A DNA stretch of 64,000 bases. Source: Globodera rostochiensis (Eukaryota > Nematoda > Chromadorea > Rhabditida > Heteroderidae). Position 1 is the first letter of the stretch. Each line of letters opens with the position of its first letter. Positions 1-10,392 of this stretch are shown piece by piece. The stretch lies in assembly GCA_018350325.1 (NCBI GenBank), contig JAEVLN010000025.1, positions 186,001 to 250,000 of the forward strand. The letters run 5' to 3'. The notes under the pieces were generated by a model. It saw only the letters and a program-made list of their open reading frames with translations, searched no databases and was not told where the DNA came from. The translations under genes were made by a program, and so were the position numbers.

Positions 1-949
1 ATTTCTTACCGGCTATTTCATACCCCACTATGGGTCAAGCCCAGAAGCGAAACGCCAAAATTTAAGCAATTTCTCTATTGATTCAAAAAAATAACCATGC
101 GGCAGACAGCATATGGTCAGACACTATATCTATCCCCTCACCATTGAATTTTCTTTTGATTTTCAAAACCTTGGAACACAGGCAACACTTATATTTCGTG
201 ACCAAATTTTGCAGAAATGCTTCTAGTGCTCCCTTCTTATAATTGTTATCACAAAAATGAATTTTGATTAATAAATATCGTGAAAAATTAACTGACTATT
301 TTTAAGTTTTTAGGGACTATAAATTCTATCCCTAGTTTATGACGCGTTTAAAGCATTGATTCAAGTTAAATGACAATCTGATCATTTATGCAAACTAATC
401 AAACCACCTGTTGGATGGCTGACGAGGTTATATTACACAAACAAATTTAGGTTGCGTCTTCAATTAAACCACTTCTAAAGTAGGCCTCCATTGGGCCTAC
501 TTTTCTAGATCGGAATGTGACAGCTTTTTCACTGAAATGTGCATTTTTCTGCTTACACTAATAAAATTGTTATATTATTATTATTATTTACAACCCCAAT
601 TTATCCACATATTTAACAAGATTTCATTTCAATATTTTATTTCTTGCAATCTCAAAACCCAAAATTCACAAATTGAGCATAAGCCGCCTGCATTGTTTCG
701 CGGCCGAAGGATGCGCTTCTTCCTCCATGCGTAGTTTTTTTAGAATCAAGCTTGAAGCCGCCAATTCTTTAGCATCGTCACCTGATTTGGGGGAATTTCA
801 ATGCTTGACAAGCAAAACAAAAAAAAGAAAATTCTATTTTAAAACAGTAAAAAAATTCAAAAACAAATAAAAAAAGAATAAAATAATTGAATTATTTAAC
901 TTACCCAAATATTTGCCTGTGTCACTCGACTGAATGTAGGCTGATACCT

Positions 950-1112
950 TCTAGGCCAAAAACGTCAAAATGCCAACTAGGCCAAAAACGTCAAAATGCC
1001 AACTAGGCCAAAAACGTCAAAATGCCAACTAGGCCGAAAACGTCAATATGCCAACTAGGCCAAAACGTCAAAATATTATAGGACAAAAACTTCAAAATGC
1101 CAACTGGCCCAT
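950..1112. repeat. Tandem repeat, 26-27 bp unit
   Basis: About five head-to-tail copies of a unit reading roughly CTAGGCCAAAAACGTCAAAA plus TGCCAA. Later copies diverge (one has CAATATG for CAAAATG, and the last lacks the CTAGG start). It lies between genes and no function is evident. Confidence 0.85.
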
Positions 1113-1633
1113 TATTGATTAATTGTCTCGATTTCAGCATTTGGGTTGGTTAGTGTGCCTGTCTGTTTATACTCACCGTCCTTGTGCTCCTGGTGCTGCT
1201 CCAGCAACGGTTCGGCACCCGCTACATCTTTGGCCAATTCGGACGATTGGATAAGCACCTGCAGCGAAATGATAAGGAATGGAGGATGAAACGATGAAAC
1301 CCGATCAGAAAATATTGCTTCTGATCAGAAAAGCAGAATAATATCAGTCAGCGATGCCATGGCTTCTTTTGCTCCTGATTAGAAACTTTTGCTTTAAAAC
1401 CCAAATTATTAGTTAAAATCTACTAAATACTCCGGGGGTTATCGAGAATGTTTAGCATTAATATGACATTGATCTATAATATTCTCATCTATCCAAATTT
1501 TAGAATTCATTTATTGGTAATTAAATTAAAAAATTTGGTAAACATTTTTTCATATCCGCGCTTTCGCATCTAAAGCAAATATATGCTCTTTCGTTGCGAA
1601 TTGTTCGCAGAATCAAAAATGTCCTCTTTTTGT

Positions 1634-1890
1634 CAGGGGTGTGCACGGATACGAATTTTTGTATCCGTATCCGTCCGTCCTCGAAATCTCATATCCGTTA
1701 TCCGTCCGTATCCGTGACCTTCCAAAATCCCATATCCGGATATCCGCGGATATACAGCGGATATATCCGGATAAGTGGATTTTTCATATCCATTATCCGT
1801 CCGTATCCGTGACTTTCCGAAATTCCATATCCGTTATCCGTCCGTATCCGGATATATCCGCGGATATCCGGATGTCCGTGCACACGCCTG
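1634..1890. mobile_element. hAT-like MITE with 8-bp target duplication
   Basis: The 257-bp element starts CAGGGGTGTGCACGGATAC and ends with the near-perfect reverse complement (GTCCGTGCACACGCCTG). It is flanked on both sides by the same octamer CTTTTTGT. An 8-bp duplication and CAGGGGTG-type ends are hAT hallmarks. The interior is nearly all iterations of ATCCGTATCC and GGATATCC and codes for nothing. Open frames on both strands here come from the repeat. Confidence 0.85.
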
Positions 1891-2081
1891 CTTTTTGTCA
1901 TGTATAGTATAGGTAAATCAAATCATAAAAAACAAAATCAAATTTAGATGAAATCTTCTGATGTCATTTTTGTGCTCGGCATTCGTGCCGATACAAACAC
2001 TACATATAGTGAGTTACGAGAAATTTGTCCAGCTTTTAAGACGAAAACACGGGGATGTCCCCGTCTCCGAAATTTATGAAT

Positions 2082-2440
2082 AGGGTGTCCAAAAATATGC
2101 ACATAAAATCGTAAATATGCACCAAAAATTGCAAAATATGCACATAAAAATGAAAATTTCGAAATTCAATATAAAATTTCCCCAAAATTCTTCAAATTCA
2201 TTCACCAATGGTTAAAATTGCTGATGAGATACTCCAAATTTTCAAGTGTTTTGGCGACTTTTTTGAACTTTTATGACTATTTTGCGCTTTTTCAAAAAAT
2301 TTCTTAAGAAAAATGAAAATAAAATCAAATGTTTGTTGCCAATCACGCCAAAATATGCACATAAAATGAAAAAAATATGCACATAAATCGCGAAATATGC
2401 AAAAATATGCAAAATATTCACATGGAAATGCGTTCTAAAC
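2082..2440. repeat. ATATGCACATAAA-rich repeat
   Basis: Some ten copies of AATATGCACATAAA and close variants alternate with AT-rich spacer. It resembles, but differs from, the ATATGGACATAAA interior of the MITE family at 23697-24249. Inverted ends could not be fixed. Confidence 0.6.
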
Positions 2441-3865
2441 ACTTCAAACCCGGGCAAGCTAATATTGATCAATTTTTATAAAAATTCTTTTCCACAATCA
2501 TTTTGCATAAATCATCCGTCGGCGGGGCGGGGGTATGGGACACAACTCATTGCTTGAGGGGAATGAATGCTTACAAATCGCTAAGAAAAGGTGACTGATC
2601 TTGAAAAGGTTATCGACACAAACCAAGCACCGTGTGAGCGAGCGAAAATTTTACAAACAAAAATAATTGGCCACAAATTTTGTGGCAAGAATTGTGAACT
2701 AAAAGAAGACTTGTGCTCCTCAGTAAATGCGATTCAGCGGTTTTTACCAAATTTTACAAAAAGTATGGGGAAACGGTAGAACCCCGAATTTACCGATCTA
2801 AAAAGTTTGGAAATCTTTGATAAAACGGTTTCTTTATTAATCACAAAAACTTTAAACGTTTATTTTAAAATCCAAAACGCATATTCTTCAATATTTCGTC
2901 ACAGAGTTTCAGCCGATCTTGAAGCAGTCTAATGATGATTCAGCTGTTTCTAGTGATAACCATCGTCTGTAATCAAAAATATCCCTATCAAATGACAAAA
3001 TTTAAAAACCTTTTATCAAACATATCTCATTTTTTTAAAAACAAATTTCAGTAAATTACCACGTTAAAGGATGGCATTCGGTTAAACAAAAACAATTATC
3101 TAGTATTTTTAGACCAAATTATTTTTCACATTAAATTTTACTAAATTTAGTTTAGTTTAGGCCAAATCTTTCAATAAAGGACGTTCTGAAAAAAATATTT
3201 AAAACATAAAAACCCGGGTCCTAGTTTAAAAAAAGAACATATTCGACCCTGATTTTACATATTACACCGTAACTTTCAAATTTCCTTTCTCACAATTTGG
3301 CGAGTAAACATTTTGCTAGGAGCAAATAAAACAATTCAAATTTATGATAAAAAGAGATTAATTATTCCCAATAGTGAATGTCCATCCAATTTTGCTGAAG
3401 GATAAATAAAAATATTCAAATTCTGATATAAAAAGACTTAATCCCCAAAAGTGAATGTCCCACCCCCCGTTTTTTTGGGTCAACATTTGCCCAAATAATT
3501 CAAATATTTAATAAGATTAGTACCAACGTTCAGCTCTATAAATATGTAATTCCATTCAAAATGTTCATCATTTCTTAAACTTTTGGATTTTTGAAACTAA
3601 AATTCAGAATTGTGTAGATGAATTAAAATCCAAAATTCCATTTTATTTGGGCAATAAACAACCTCTGATATTAGGGGCATTTATTTAAAATTCTAATATT
3701 TTATAATAAACGGAAATTCGAATGGAAAAGGTTGCCAATTCATTTTGGGTTAAAGAATTTCTGTCAAAAATTTTCTTAAATTTTAAAGAATAATAATTTA
3801 AATTTTTACAATATTAAACATTTTATTTAGCTTTGATAAAAAAAATATTGAAGTAATATTAAAAC

Positions 3866-5940
3866 ATGTCAATTTTGACCGAATCAACCAATGAAAGCGA
3901 CATAACATTTGCTGATCAGGGCAAGCAAATCGTTTTTTATTAATCATTTTACTAATTGCCATTGTTTTCAGCAGAACATTGGTGGTCAACTTTCGCTAAT
4001 TTGGACCCTTCTGCTAAAGAAGTGCGTCTGTTTTCGGAGCAGCAACGGCGGAACCAATTGGAAATTGACACAAAAATTGGCAACATTTTAATTGCGGCGG
4101 CTCAATCGCGGCGATTCGGTAAAAACATTTAATCGTTTCTTAAATTAGTCAACCTTTTGTTGGAGTTTAGATTTTTATCGAATTGTGGGCTCAATTGTTC
4201 TGTTTATTTTTTGCATTTATACAATTCATCAATTGAATGAGCAAACGGAATATCGTCTCAAAATGAATGGTAAGTGTATTAAAATTAGAGTCCGGACCCA
4301 AAATCAAGAAATTTTTTGGGATTTTTGTAAATAAAATGGCGAAAACATTTTATGGAAGTTTTTGTGGACTTATTTGTTAAGTAATTTTTGTTTAGGCAAA
4401 TTTTACAAACACCGGGCTGAAATACGACTCGAAATGAACGAATCGCTCAATTCTGTCCGAGCGATGGTCGCCGCTGAATTGGAGCAACAGAAAGTGTTAA
4501 ATGGCAACAAATTCGCTGAAATTGAACGGCTGTATGCTCGGCAGGGAACGGTCGTCAAAATGGAGGAGTATCAGAAAGAACAGCAACTGAACATCAGCGA
4601 CTTGCAGAAGACAGTTGCCGCCATGTTAAATGATACAATAAATGGAAAAGGTAATTTTTCAACAGAATTTTTTCAGAATTCGGAAATTCCCCGTCTTTTA
4701 AGCATCAGTTTGAGCTTTTTAAAAAAAAATTATAATATTTCATTTTCTTAGCGCTAATCCAACAACAAAATCGATGGGATTCCGCTGCATGTCACAAAGA
4801 CCTGACGCTCATTGGGCCCAATCGATTGATTGTCGAAGATAATGGAATGAATTGGGGGATTTCAGCGTTCCACTCTGTCCTTGCTGAACGGCCAATTCCA
4901 AGAAAGAATTTCGGCATTTTCTACTACGAAGTGAAAATCATATGGGACAGAGCGTAAGTTAACAAATAAATAAATAATTGAGCTTCAAATTCTTTAAAGA
5001 AGCATTAAAAATCAGATATACCGGTAGCTCTGTTTCCATTGGACTTGGCACCAAACAAATGCCATTGAACGAAAGGGTTGGACTTTACGATGGCACTTAC
5101 GCTTACAAAGATGGCCAATTTTGGGGGCACGCGGTCGAGGGATGTTCCTACTGGAAAGGGCGCCCTTACATTGGTGAAAAGCCTTCGTTTGGCGTCGGCG
5201 ACGTCGTCGGCTGCGGCGTCAATTTGGCAACTCGCCAAATTATTTACACAAAAAACGGACGGCGTTTGGGTGAGAAAGAAAAAGAATAAAATTTTAAAAA
5301 ACAATTAAATATTATTTTAATATCGTGCTGTCTCATTTCTTAAATCCGCCACATATATTTTTATGAAGTAGTTTTAGACATTATAACTTTATTCAAATCG
5401 CACTAAATCAGTTAAACCTTATACCATTGGAAAGCTCCAAATGAGTAGAAGAAGCTGTTTGTAAAACTAAACTATTGAATTTGGGATGTTTTATTTGATT
5501 CTTTCTGCTGCTGGCCAATGTCAAAAGTCTTCTTTCAGTACCTAATTGGGTTTTCGAAATCTTTTGGGTTCTGCCTTGAGGCCTGGCTGTCCTTTTTTTT
5601 GTGGGACCAGTAAAAAGTGTAACTATTACCAATATGGTTCGTAATTCATTTGTTCTTTGTTTTGATTTTCGGGACTTTGTAAGGAGCCGATTTTATTAAA
5701 TAAAAATTAAGTCCTTATTAGGTAATTGGCTTTAGTGATTTTGTGGATGCATAAAATATTTTGCTTTAAAATCTTTTTAATTATTTATTCGTTTTGTTTA
5801 TTTTTGCAGAAACTACCGGTTTGCGTGTCGATTCTGCCGCCGATTTGTCTCCATGCGTTACGTTGTACAATTATGGCACCAAAATTGAAGCGAATTTTGG
5901 CCCGAATTTCAAATTTAACATTGCCGTCGATGGAATTTAA
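3866..5940 (+). CDS. Membrane-anchored SPRY-domain protein (SPRYSEC/RBP-1-like)
   Basis: Model exons: 3866-3920, 3972-4118, 4171-4270, 4382-4650, 4752-4953, 4983-5269, 5810-5940; all join in phase to give 396 residues. In order: a short acidic N-terminus, a hydrophobic segment ([15 protein letters not shown], about residues 72-86), a likely coiled coil ([20 protein letters not shown] onward), then the SPRY domain from [19 protein letters not shown] to [11 protein letters not shown]. Landmarks [26 protein letters not shown] and [17 protein letters not shown] match the potato cyst nematode SPRYSEC family. Those are normally secreted with a signal peptide; this one looks like a type II membrane protein, closer to an ancestral RanBPM-like form. 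Intron 1 has a GC donor. The intron before the SPRY core is only 29 bp in this model, so that join (4954-4999) is the weak point. The last intron carries part of a dispersed repeat. Confidence 0.82.
5325..5470. repeat. Arm of a dispersed fold-back element, inside the SPRY gene intron
   Basis: The text from TTTCTTAAATCCGCCACATA through ATAACTTTATTC to GGAAAGCTC closely matches both arms of the fold-back element at 45000-45385. It sits wholly within the last intron of the SPRY gene and does not touch coding sequence. Confidence 0.7.
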
Positions 5941-7604
5941 AAACTGAAAAACGAAGGGATTTTTATGCTTTTGCTGTTGAGGGTTTTTCGTTTTACATTT
6001 ATTTTTCTTTGTCGATCAATACATTTTATCTTTTATTTTGTTTTCGAATTTGTAATTATTTCGTGAAAAAAGAAAATCCAACAAACTTTCCCCAAATTTT
6101 CTGTCTCAACGCATGTTGTGCTCTATAGGCGCACTCAAACCGCTAGTGATAAAAAAATTGGTACAATTCCCGTTTTGCAACGCCCTCCCCAAATTTGCTG
6201 AAACATCATTATGGGATGTTCAAGGGTGCTGATCACGAATCTGACAATATTTTAAGATTTGAGAACATCTAAGATTTTGAAAAAATCTATGATTTTTGAT
6301 TTTTTTTTTTCAATTTTTGAATGTAAAGGAAAAACGACTTCAAACTTTCTCTTATTTTCTATTAACAAAATTTTTATAATGATCTGAAAATCCTGATCAC
6401 TTGATTTTATTTTCAACTTCTGCTGTCTGTGTTTCCATTTTATGCCATTCTTTGGTTTCTGCACAATTCCGGCACCTCCTCGTCCTAACCTTTTCCAAAT
6501 ATTTCATCAAATGTTTTATAAAGTTTTGGCCATAGGGGCCACGTTTGCCCACAGGATTAGCATTTTAGATCAAATATTTGCAAAGAATGAAATAATAATT
6601 AATAGCTGAAGTTTCATGTTTTATTGTCTAAAATAATAAAAAATGTTAATAATTTCTTTTGTGCATAGAATTAATTTTTATTTAAAATGAGGCCAATCAA
6701 ATTGGGTGACAGATTATTCCACCTATTTATTCTCCCCCCCCCCTAAAATTCTTGGCAAAATTCATGTGAATGCCCGCGTCACGCTCTCTGAACCAAAGCA
6801 CGTCCATCCCATTCTTCCACACACAAAAACATTTTCTTCACCCAAACTATGAACTCGATGGTAAAATTGCATCAAAATGTGGCCTTTTGAGGTGATTTTT
6901 TAATCAAATAAAGGGTCCCCCTTATGGTTACTATTCTTCTAAAAAGTAGTATTAAGACACGGTTCCCATCAAGTAAAGACAAATAGTATCATTTTGCGTT
7001 TTCTTGCACTCTATCGACTTAAAATTCTCCCGTAACAGATCGAAAATAGAGTCGATACTTCGTCTTCCCTTTTGCCCTTATTCTCTTCAAACTGTGTAAA
7101 AAATGTTGTTTTTAAATGTTCAAAATCATAAAAACATTATTTGCGCCTAAATTGGCCAATTCGGCCGCATTCCGGTGTAAACCACATTAAAAGCCGTCAA
7201 TTTGCCGGCATACAATAAAATGGCATCTTAAAAAATCGTTTATAATTCAAATTTTGAAAGACAAAATAAAATATATATTTCTAAATATTTATTTTTTTAT
7301 TAGAAGATTGGACAAAAATCGTTTATAATTCAAATCTCATTAAGTGTACGCGAATTTCTAAATTTTAGCTACATATTTAATCTCCAAAAACACTAAATAT
7401 ACAAAATTTTGAATAAATTTGAACAAAAGGCCACCCAACTATAGTTTTTGGCCAATTTTGATTGAATGTAACTTTACTTAAATGGCAAGCGGCACCCAAT
7501 TGGAGATTTGACCAAAATTTTGTATCTTCCTCTGGACCAATTGCAACAAATTTAGTATCATTCGACAGCTCTCGACGAGACAAATCGATCTAGATATGTC
7601 GGGA

Positions 7605-7805
7605 CTAGAGACCGGCGGGAACGGGATTCCCGCGGGAAAAGTGCGGGAATCACGTTCCCATTCCCGCACTTTTTTGCGGAGCGGGATTTTTTGCGGGAAC
7701 GGGAAAAATGCGGGAATCCCGCGCGGGATTCCCGTCCCGCACTTTTTAAAATTCCCGTTTCCGCTCCTGCAATTTTGATTTTAGCATTTTTCCCGTTCCC
7801 GCAAA
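7605..7805. repeat. GCGGGAATCCCG word repeat
   Basis: A 200-bp block made of CGGGAACGGGATTCCCGCGG-like words in both orientations, so it is strongly self-complementary. It belongs by style to the set of short elements whose interior iterates one palindromic word. Clear terminal repeats and a target duplication were not found. Confidence 0.6.
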
Positions 7806-8304
7806 TAATTCCTTAACGAAATTTCAGGACCAATTTTCGTCACAAAACCCCTTCAAATTTCAAAATTTTTTAACGGCGGAAGTCTCCAAAAAGGTGCCAT
7901 ATTCTGTTAGTTTTTTGATTTTCTGGTTCTTTTGGAATCAATTAAGATTTCTGAGCTAATTTTGTAAGAGAACTTGAAAGTGCATTATGAGCTGACCAAC
8001 CCCTTCGCATCCGGTCCGAGTCGAATTGTCCGAAGGCCGAAAGTGTTGTAATCTAAACCGATTAGGTCGAACATAATACCAAATGAAAGCTTGCGATGAG
8101 CTATAGAAAAATTTAAAAAATTCTAAAAAAATTTTCCGACGCCGCCCTCCGGCGCCGTCGGACCCTCCAATTGCATACCAGAAATTTACCGCAAAGTGCA
8201 TACCAAAAAAAATGTTAGAAAAAATTTTTTTGCTTAATTTTTCAAAATTTTTCCCGTTTCCGCACGGGAATCCTTTGTTGGGTAGATTTGTATTCAAATC
8301 AACT

Positions 8305-8405
8305 AGGGTTGGACGGGACCGGGACTTTTGGGACGGGACCGGGACTTCCCGGGACCAGAAAAACCGGGACCAAGATTTTCAACCGGGACCGGTACCGGGA
8401 CTTTT
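8305..8405. repeat. GGGACCGGGAC word repeat
   Basis: It begins TAGGGTTGGACGGGACCGGG and iterates GGGACCGGGACTT. A second block with the complementary wording follows at about 8890-8940 (TAGTCCCGGTTGGTCCCGGT). The TAGGGTTGG start matches the terminal repeat of the element at 34883-34975, which suggests a 5'-end fragment of a related element. Confidence 0.55.
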
Positions 8406-8764
8406 CAAGGGAAATTTTTTTTTGTGTGCAATGGTAAAACAAAAAAATTTTTTGTTATTCAATATCTTCCTCATTGTCTTTAACTTCAATTTATCATATT
8501 ATTTTTTTGCAATTCTGCCTTTTAGGTAGTGGGGGTCGGCGGTGCCGATAGGCGCCGCCGGGAGAAATTTTTTGAACATTTTAGTGATATTTGTTAAGAA
8601 AATAGAAGCAAAAATTCAGGAAGATGTGATGAATTTATTTCAAAAATTCTTGTTTTAGCTCAATTTAATTTTAAAATATTTAAACATTATTAAATATTTT
8701 CATTTTATTAGGGGAAGAAAATTATGTGAGTAGAGGAAAAAGGAGAAATAAATGTTTGTACTCA

Positions 8765-8822
8765 AGCGGACTCGAACCTTGACCGGCCGGAAGACAAACC
8801 ACTAAGACACCGAGTTATTTGC
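8765..8822 (-). other. tRNA-derived relic (Pol III boxes)
   Basis: Read on the minus strand, the stretch contains GTGTCTTAGTGGTTTG (A-box-like) and, 20 or so bases later, GGTTCGAGTCC (a perfect B-box). A full cloverleaf with a paired acceptor stem could not be built. I read it as a tRNA-derived SINE fragment or tRNA pseudogene, not a working tRNA. Confidence 0.4.
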
Positions 8823-9244
8823 GGCGTGCCTTTAAAAATGATCGAATGTCGCTCGATGATGCCATCGTTAGGGGTGTAAATTTAGTCCCGGTTGGTCCCG
8901 GTCCCGGCGGGACCAAAAAACCGGGACTTTTCACTCTTTTTAAACCATATTATATGATCGTTTAGTCCCTGCTAAATAATAGCTTCTAAACATATCGAGC
9001 TTTCGGTTGGTACCTAACTTATTTAGTTTGGTTGGTTCCATGAAGAGTTATGGCACTTCAAAGGTTTGGGGCCCAAACGTCGGGGCCCAAACGTCCCGCT
9101 CCCGACTGAATGGTACCTAGGTCGAGAGCGCTAAAATTTAAAGTTACCTATTCGTTTTTAGCGCATAAGAAACGCTATAAAAGTGGTTTTGGGTCATTTC
9201 CTTTCTGGGCCCTATGATCAACATTTTCGTCTTATTTGTTTTAG

Positions 9245-9355
9245 ACAGGAGTTGAAGTCCGCCAAGATGTACTACTACTCGCCGCTGCCCCAACTGTTTG
9301 ATCTAATCAACCATTTGGATCCGCTGCCGCTTCGAGCGATGCACTCGGACAACGG
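9245..9355 (+). CDS. Orphan candidate exon, unrecognised
   Basis: An open stretch bounded by TTTTAG and a GTTAGC donor, with strongly G/C-ending codons like the cullin exons that follow. It encodes a peptide containing SAKMYYYSPLPQLFDLINHL and PLPLRAMHSD. I do not recognise the family. It is not part of the cullin reading, which has its own plausible start at 10393. It may be a relic exon of a lost gene or an exon of an unmodelled one; no in-phase partner was found. Confidence 0.3.
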
Positions 9356-10392
9356 TTAGCAAAAAGTGCTCTTTCACAATTGGTTCCCCTTGGGGGAAAA
9401 TCGGATTTAAAGTTCTTTTTTTCTTTTTGGGCTTGGCATAGACCAGTTTGGCGACCAGAAATTCGCCAAAATATCTTTAAAATTTTTGACCATAATTTTA
9501 ATTTTGCAGTGCATCGGATGTCCCGTATTATTATCGGCTCTTTGCATCTGGAATGGCCAATTTTATTGCATTTTTGTTGTGCAATTTTTCGAAAAATTTC
9601 GATTTTTAAAGGTGCGTTTTCCGTTTTTTAGTGCTTTTTTGTTAAAGAATTTTCAAAAATGCAAATTTTTTTGAGAATTCTGCTTCACTTCTGGGGGGAG
9701 GGGGTCGGAGGTGCCGAAGGCGCCGCCGAGAATATTTGACTCAATTTGTTAAGAGATTTCAAGCAAAATTTTAAAAATCGGTAATTTTTGAAGAATTTTA
9801 GGAATGGGAGAGGTCCGGTGGCGCCGCAGGGAAATTTTTTTTTTGACGATTTTAACGAATTTGTTAATAAAATTGTCCAAAAATGATTAAGATGGGAGTG
9901 CATTTTGTTAAATAAAAGTTTTTTTTTTGCGTGAAATTTTGAGTAAAAAGTCTGTCGGTCTTAAGACCAGAAATTAAAGTTTTTATTTGGCACCTCCCAG
10001 TCCGGGAATTTTTTTATTGCTTATAAATGGGTGGTAAATATGTAGAGCCCACAGGATTTCGGAAATGACCCCAGGATCAGGATTTACCAGGATAAAATCC
10101 TGTTTTAGGACATCCCCCAGTCCTGGTGCTTCGATGAAAAGACCGGTATTCCAGATCAGGAGTCCTTGAAAATCTTGTCCGACCGGACTCCGGTCTTGTC
10201 CGGGCTCTAATAGTAAATTATAAAATTTTTAGAATTTTCAACAAAAATGCAAATAGAAATATATGTCATGACTTTTACGTCTGGTGGCGGCCTGATGCCA
10301 CTTTTTTTTTGTTCTTCAACGACTGATTGAAAATTTTTTACGCATATTTGTTTAATTTTCAGGATATATTGCTGTGTTTAATCGGCTTAAGA

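Larger units (their letters stand above)
1..3865. other. AT-rich non-genic stretch
   Basis: No coding exon could be supported on either strand. Short open frames lack family resemblance and coding-like third-position bias. The stretch holds a 26-27 bp tandem repeat near 950-1112, a hAT-like element at 1634-1890 and an ATATGCACATAAA-rich repeat at 2082-2440. The rest is AT-rich sequence in which nothing specific is seen. Confidence 0.7.
5941..9244. other. Non-genic stretch with G/C-rich word repeats
   Basis: No supported exon. It contains blocks built from iterated words: GCGGGAATCCCG at about 7605-7805, GGGACCGGGAC at about 8305-8405, and a related block at 8890-8940. It also has one dispersed GC-rich element near 8528 and a tRNA-like relic at 8765-8822. 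Confidence 0.65.

Noticed and set aside
1594..1907. Ile/Tyr/Pro-rich open frames on both strands
   Set aside because: Produced by the ATCCGTATCC words inside a hAT-like element.
8765..8822. A tRNA gene on the minus strand
   Set aside because: A and B boxes are present but no cloverleaf or acceptor stem can be drawn, so it is called a relic. The same applies to 59060-59135.
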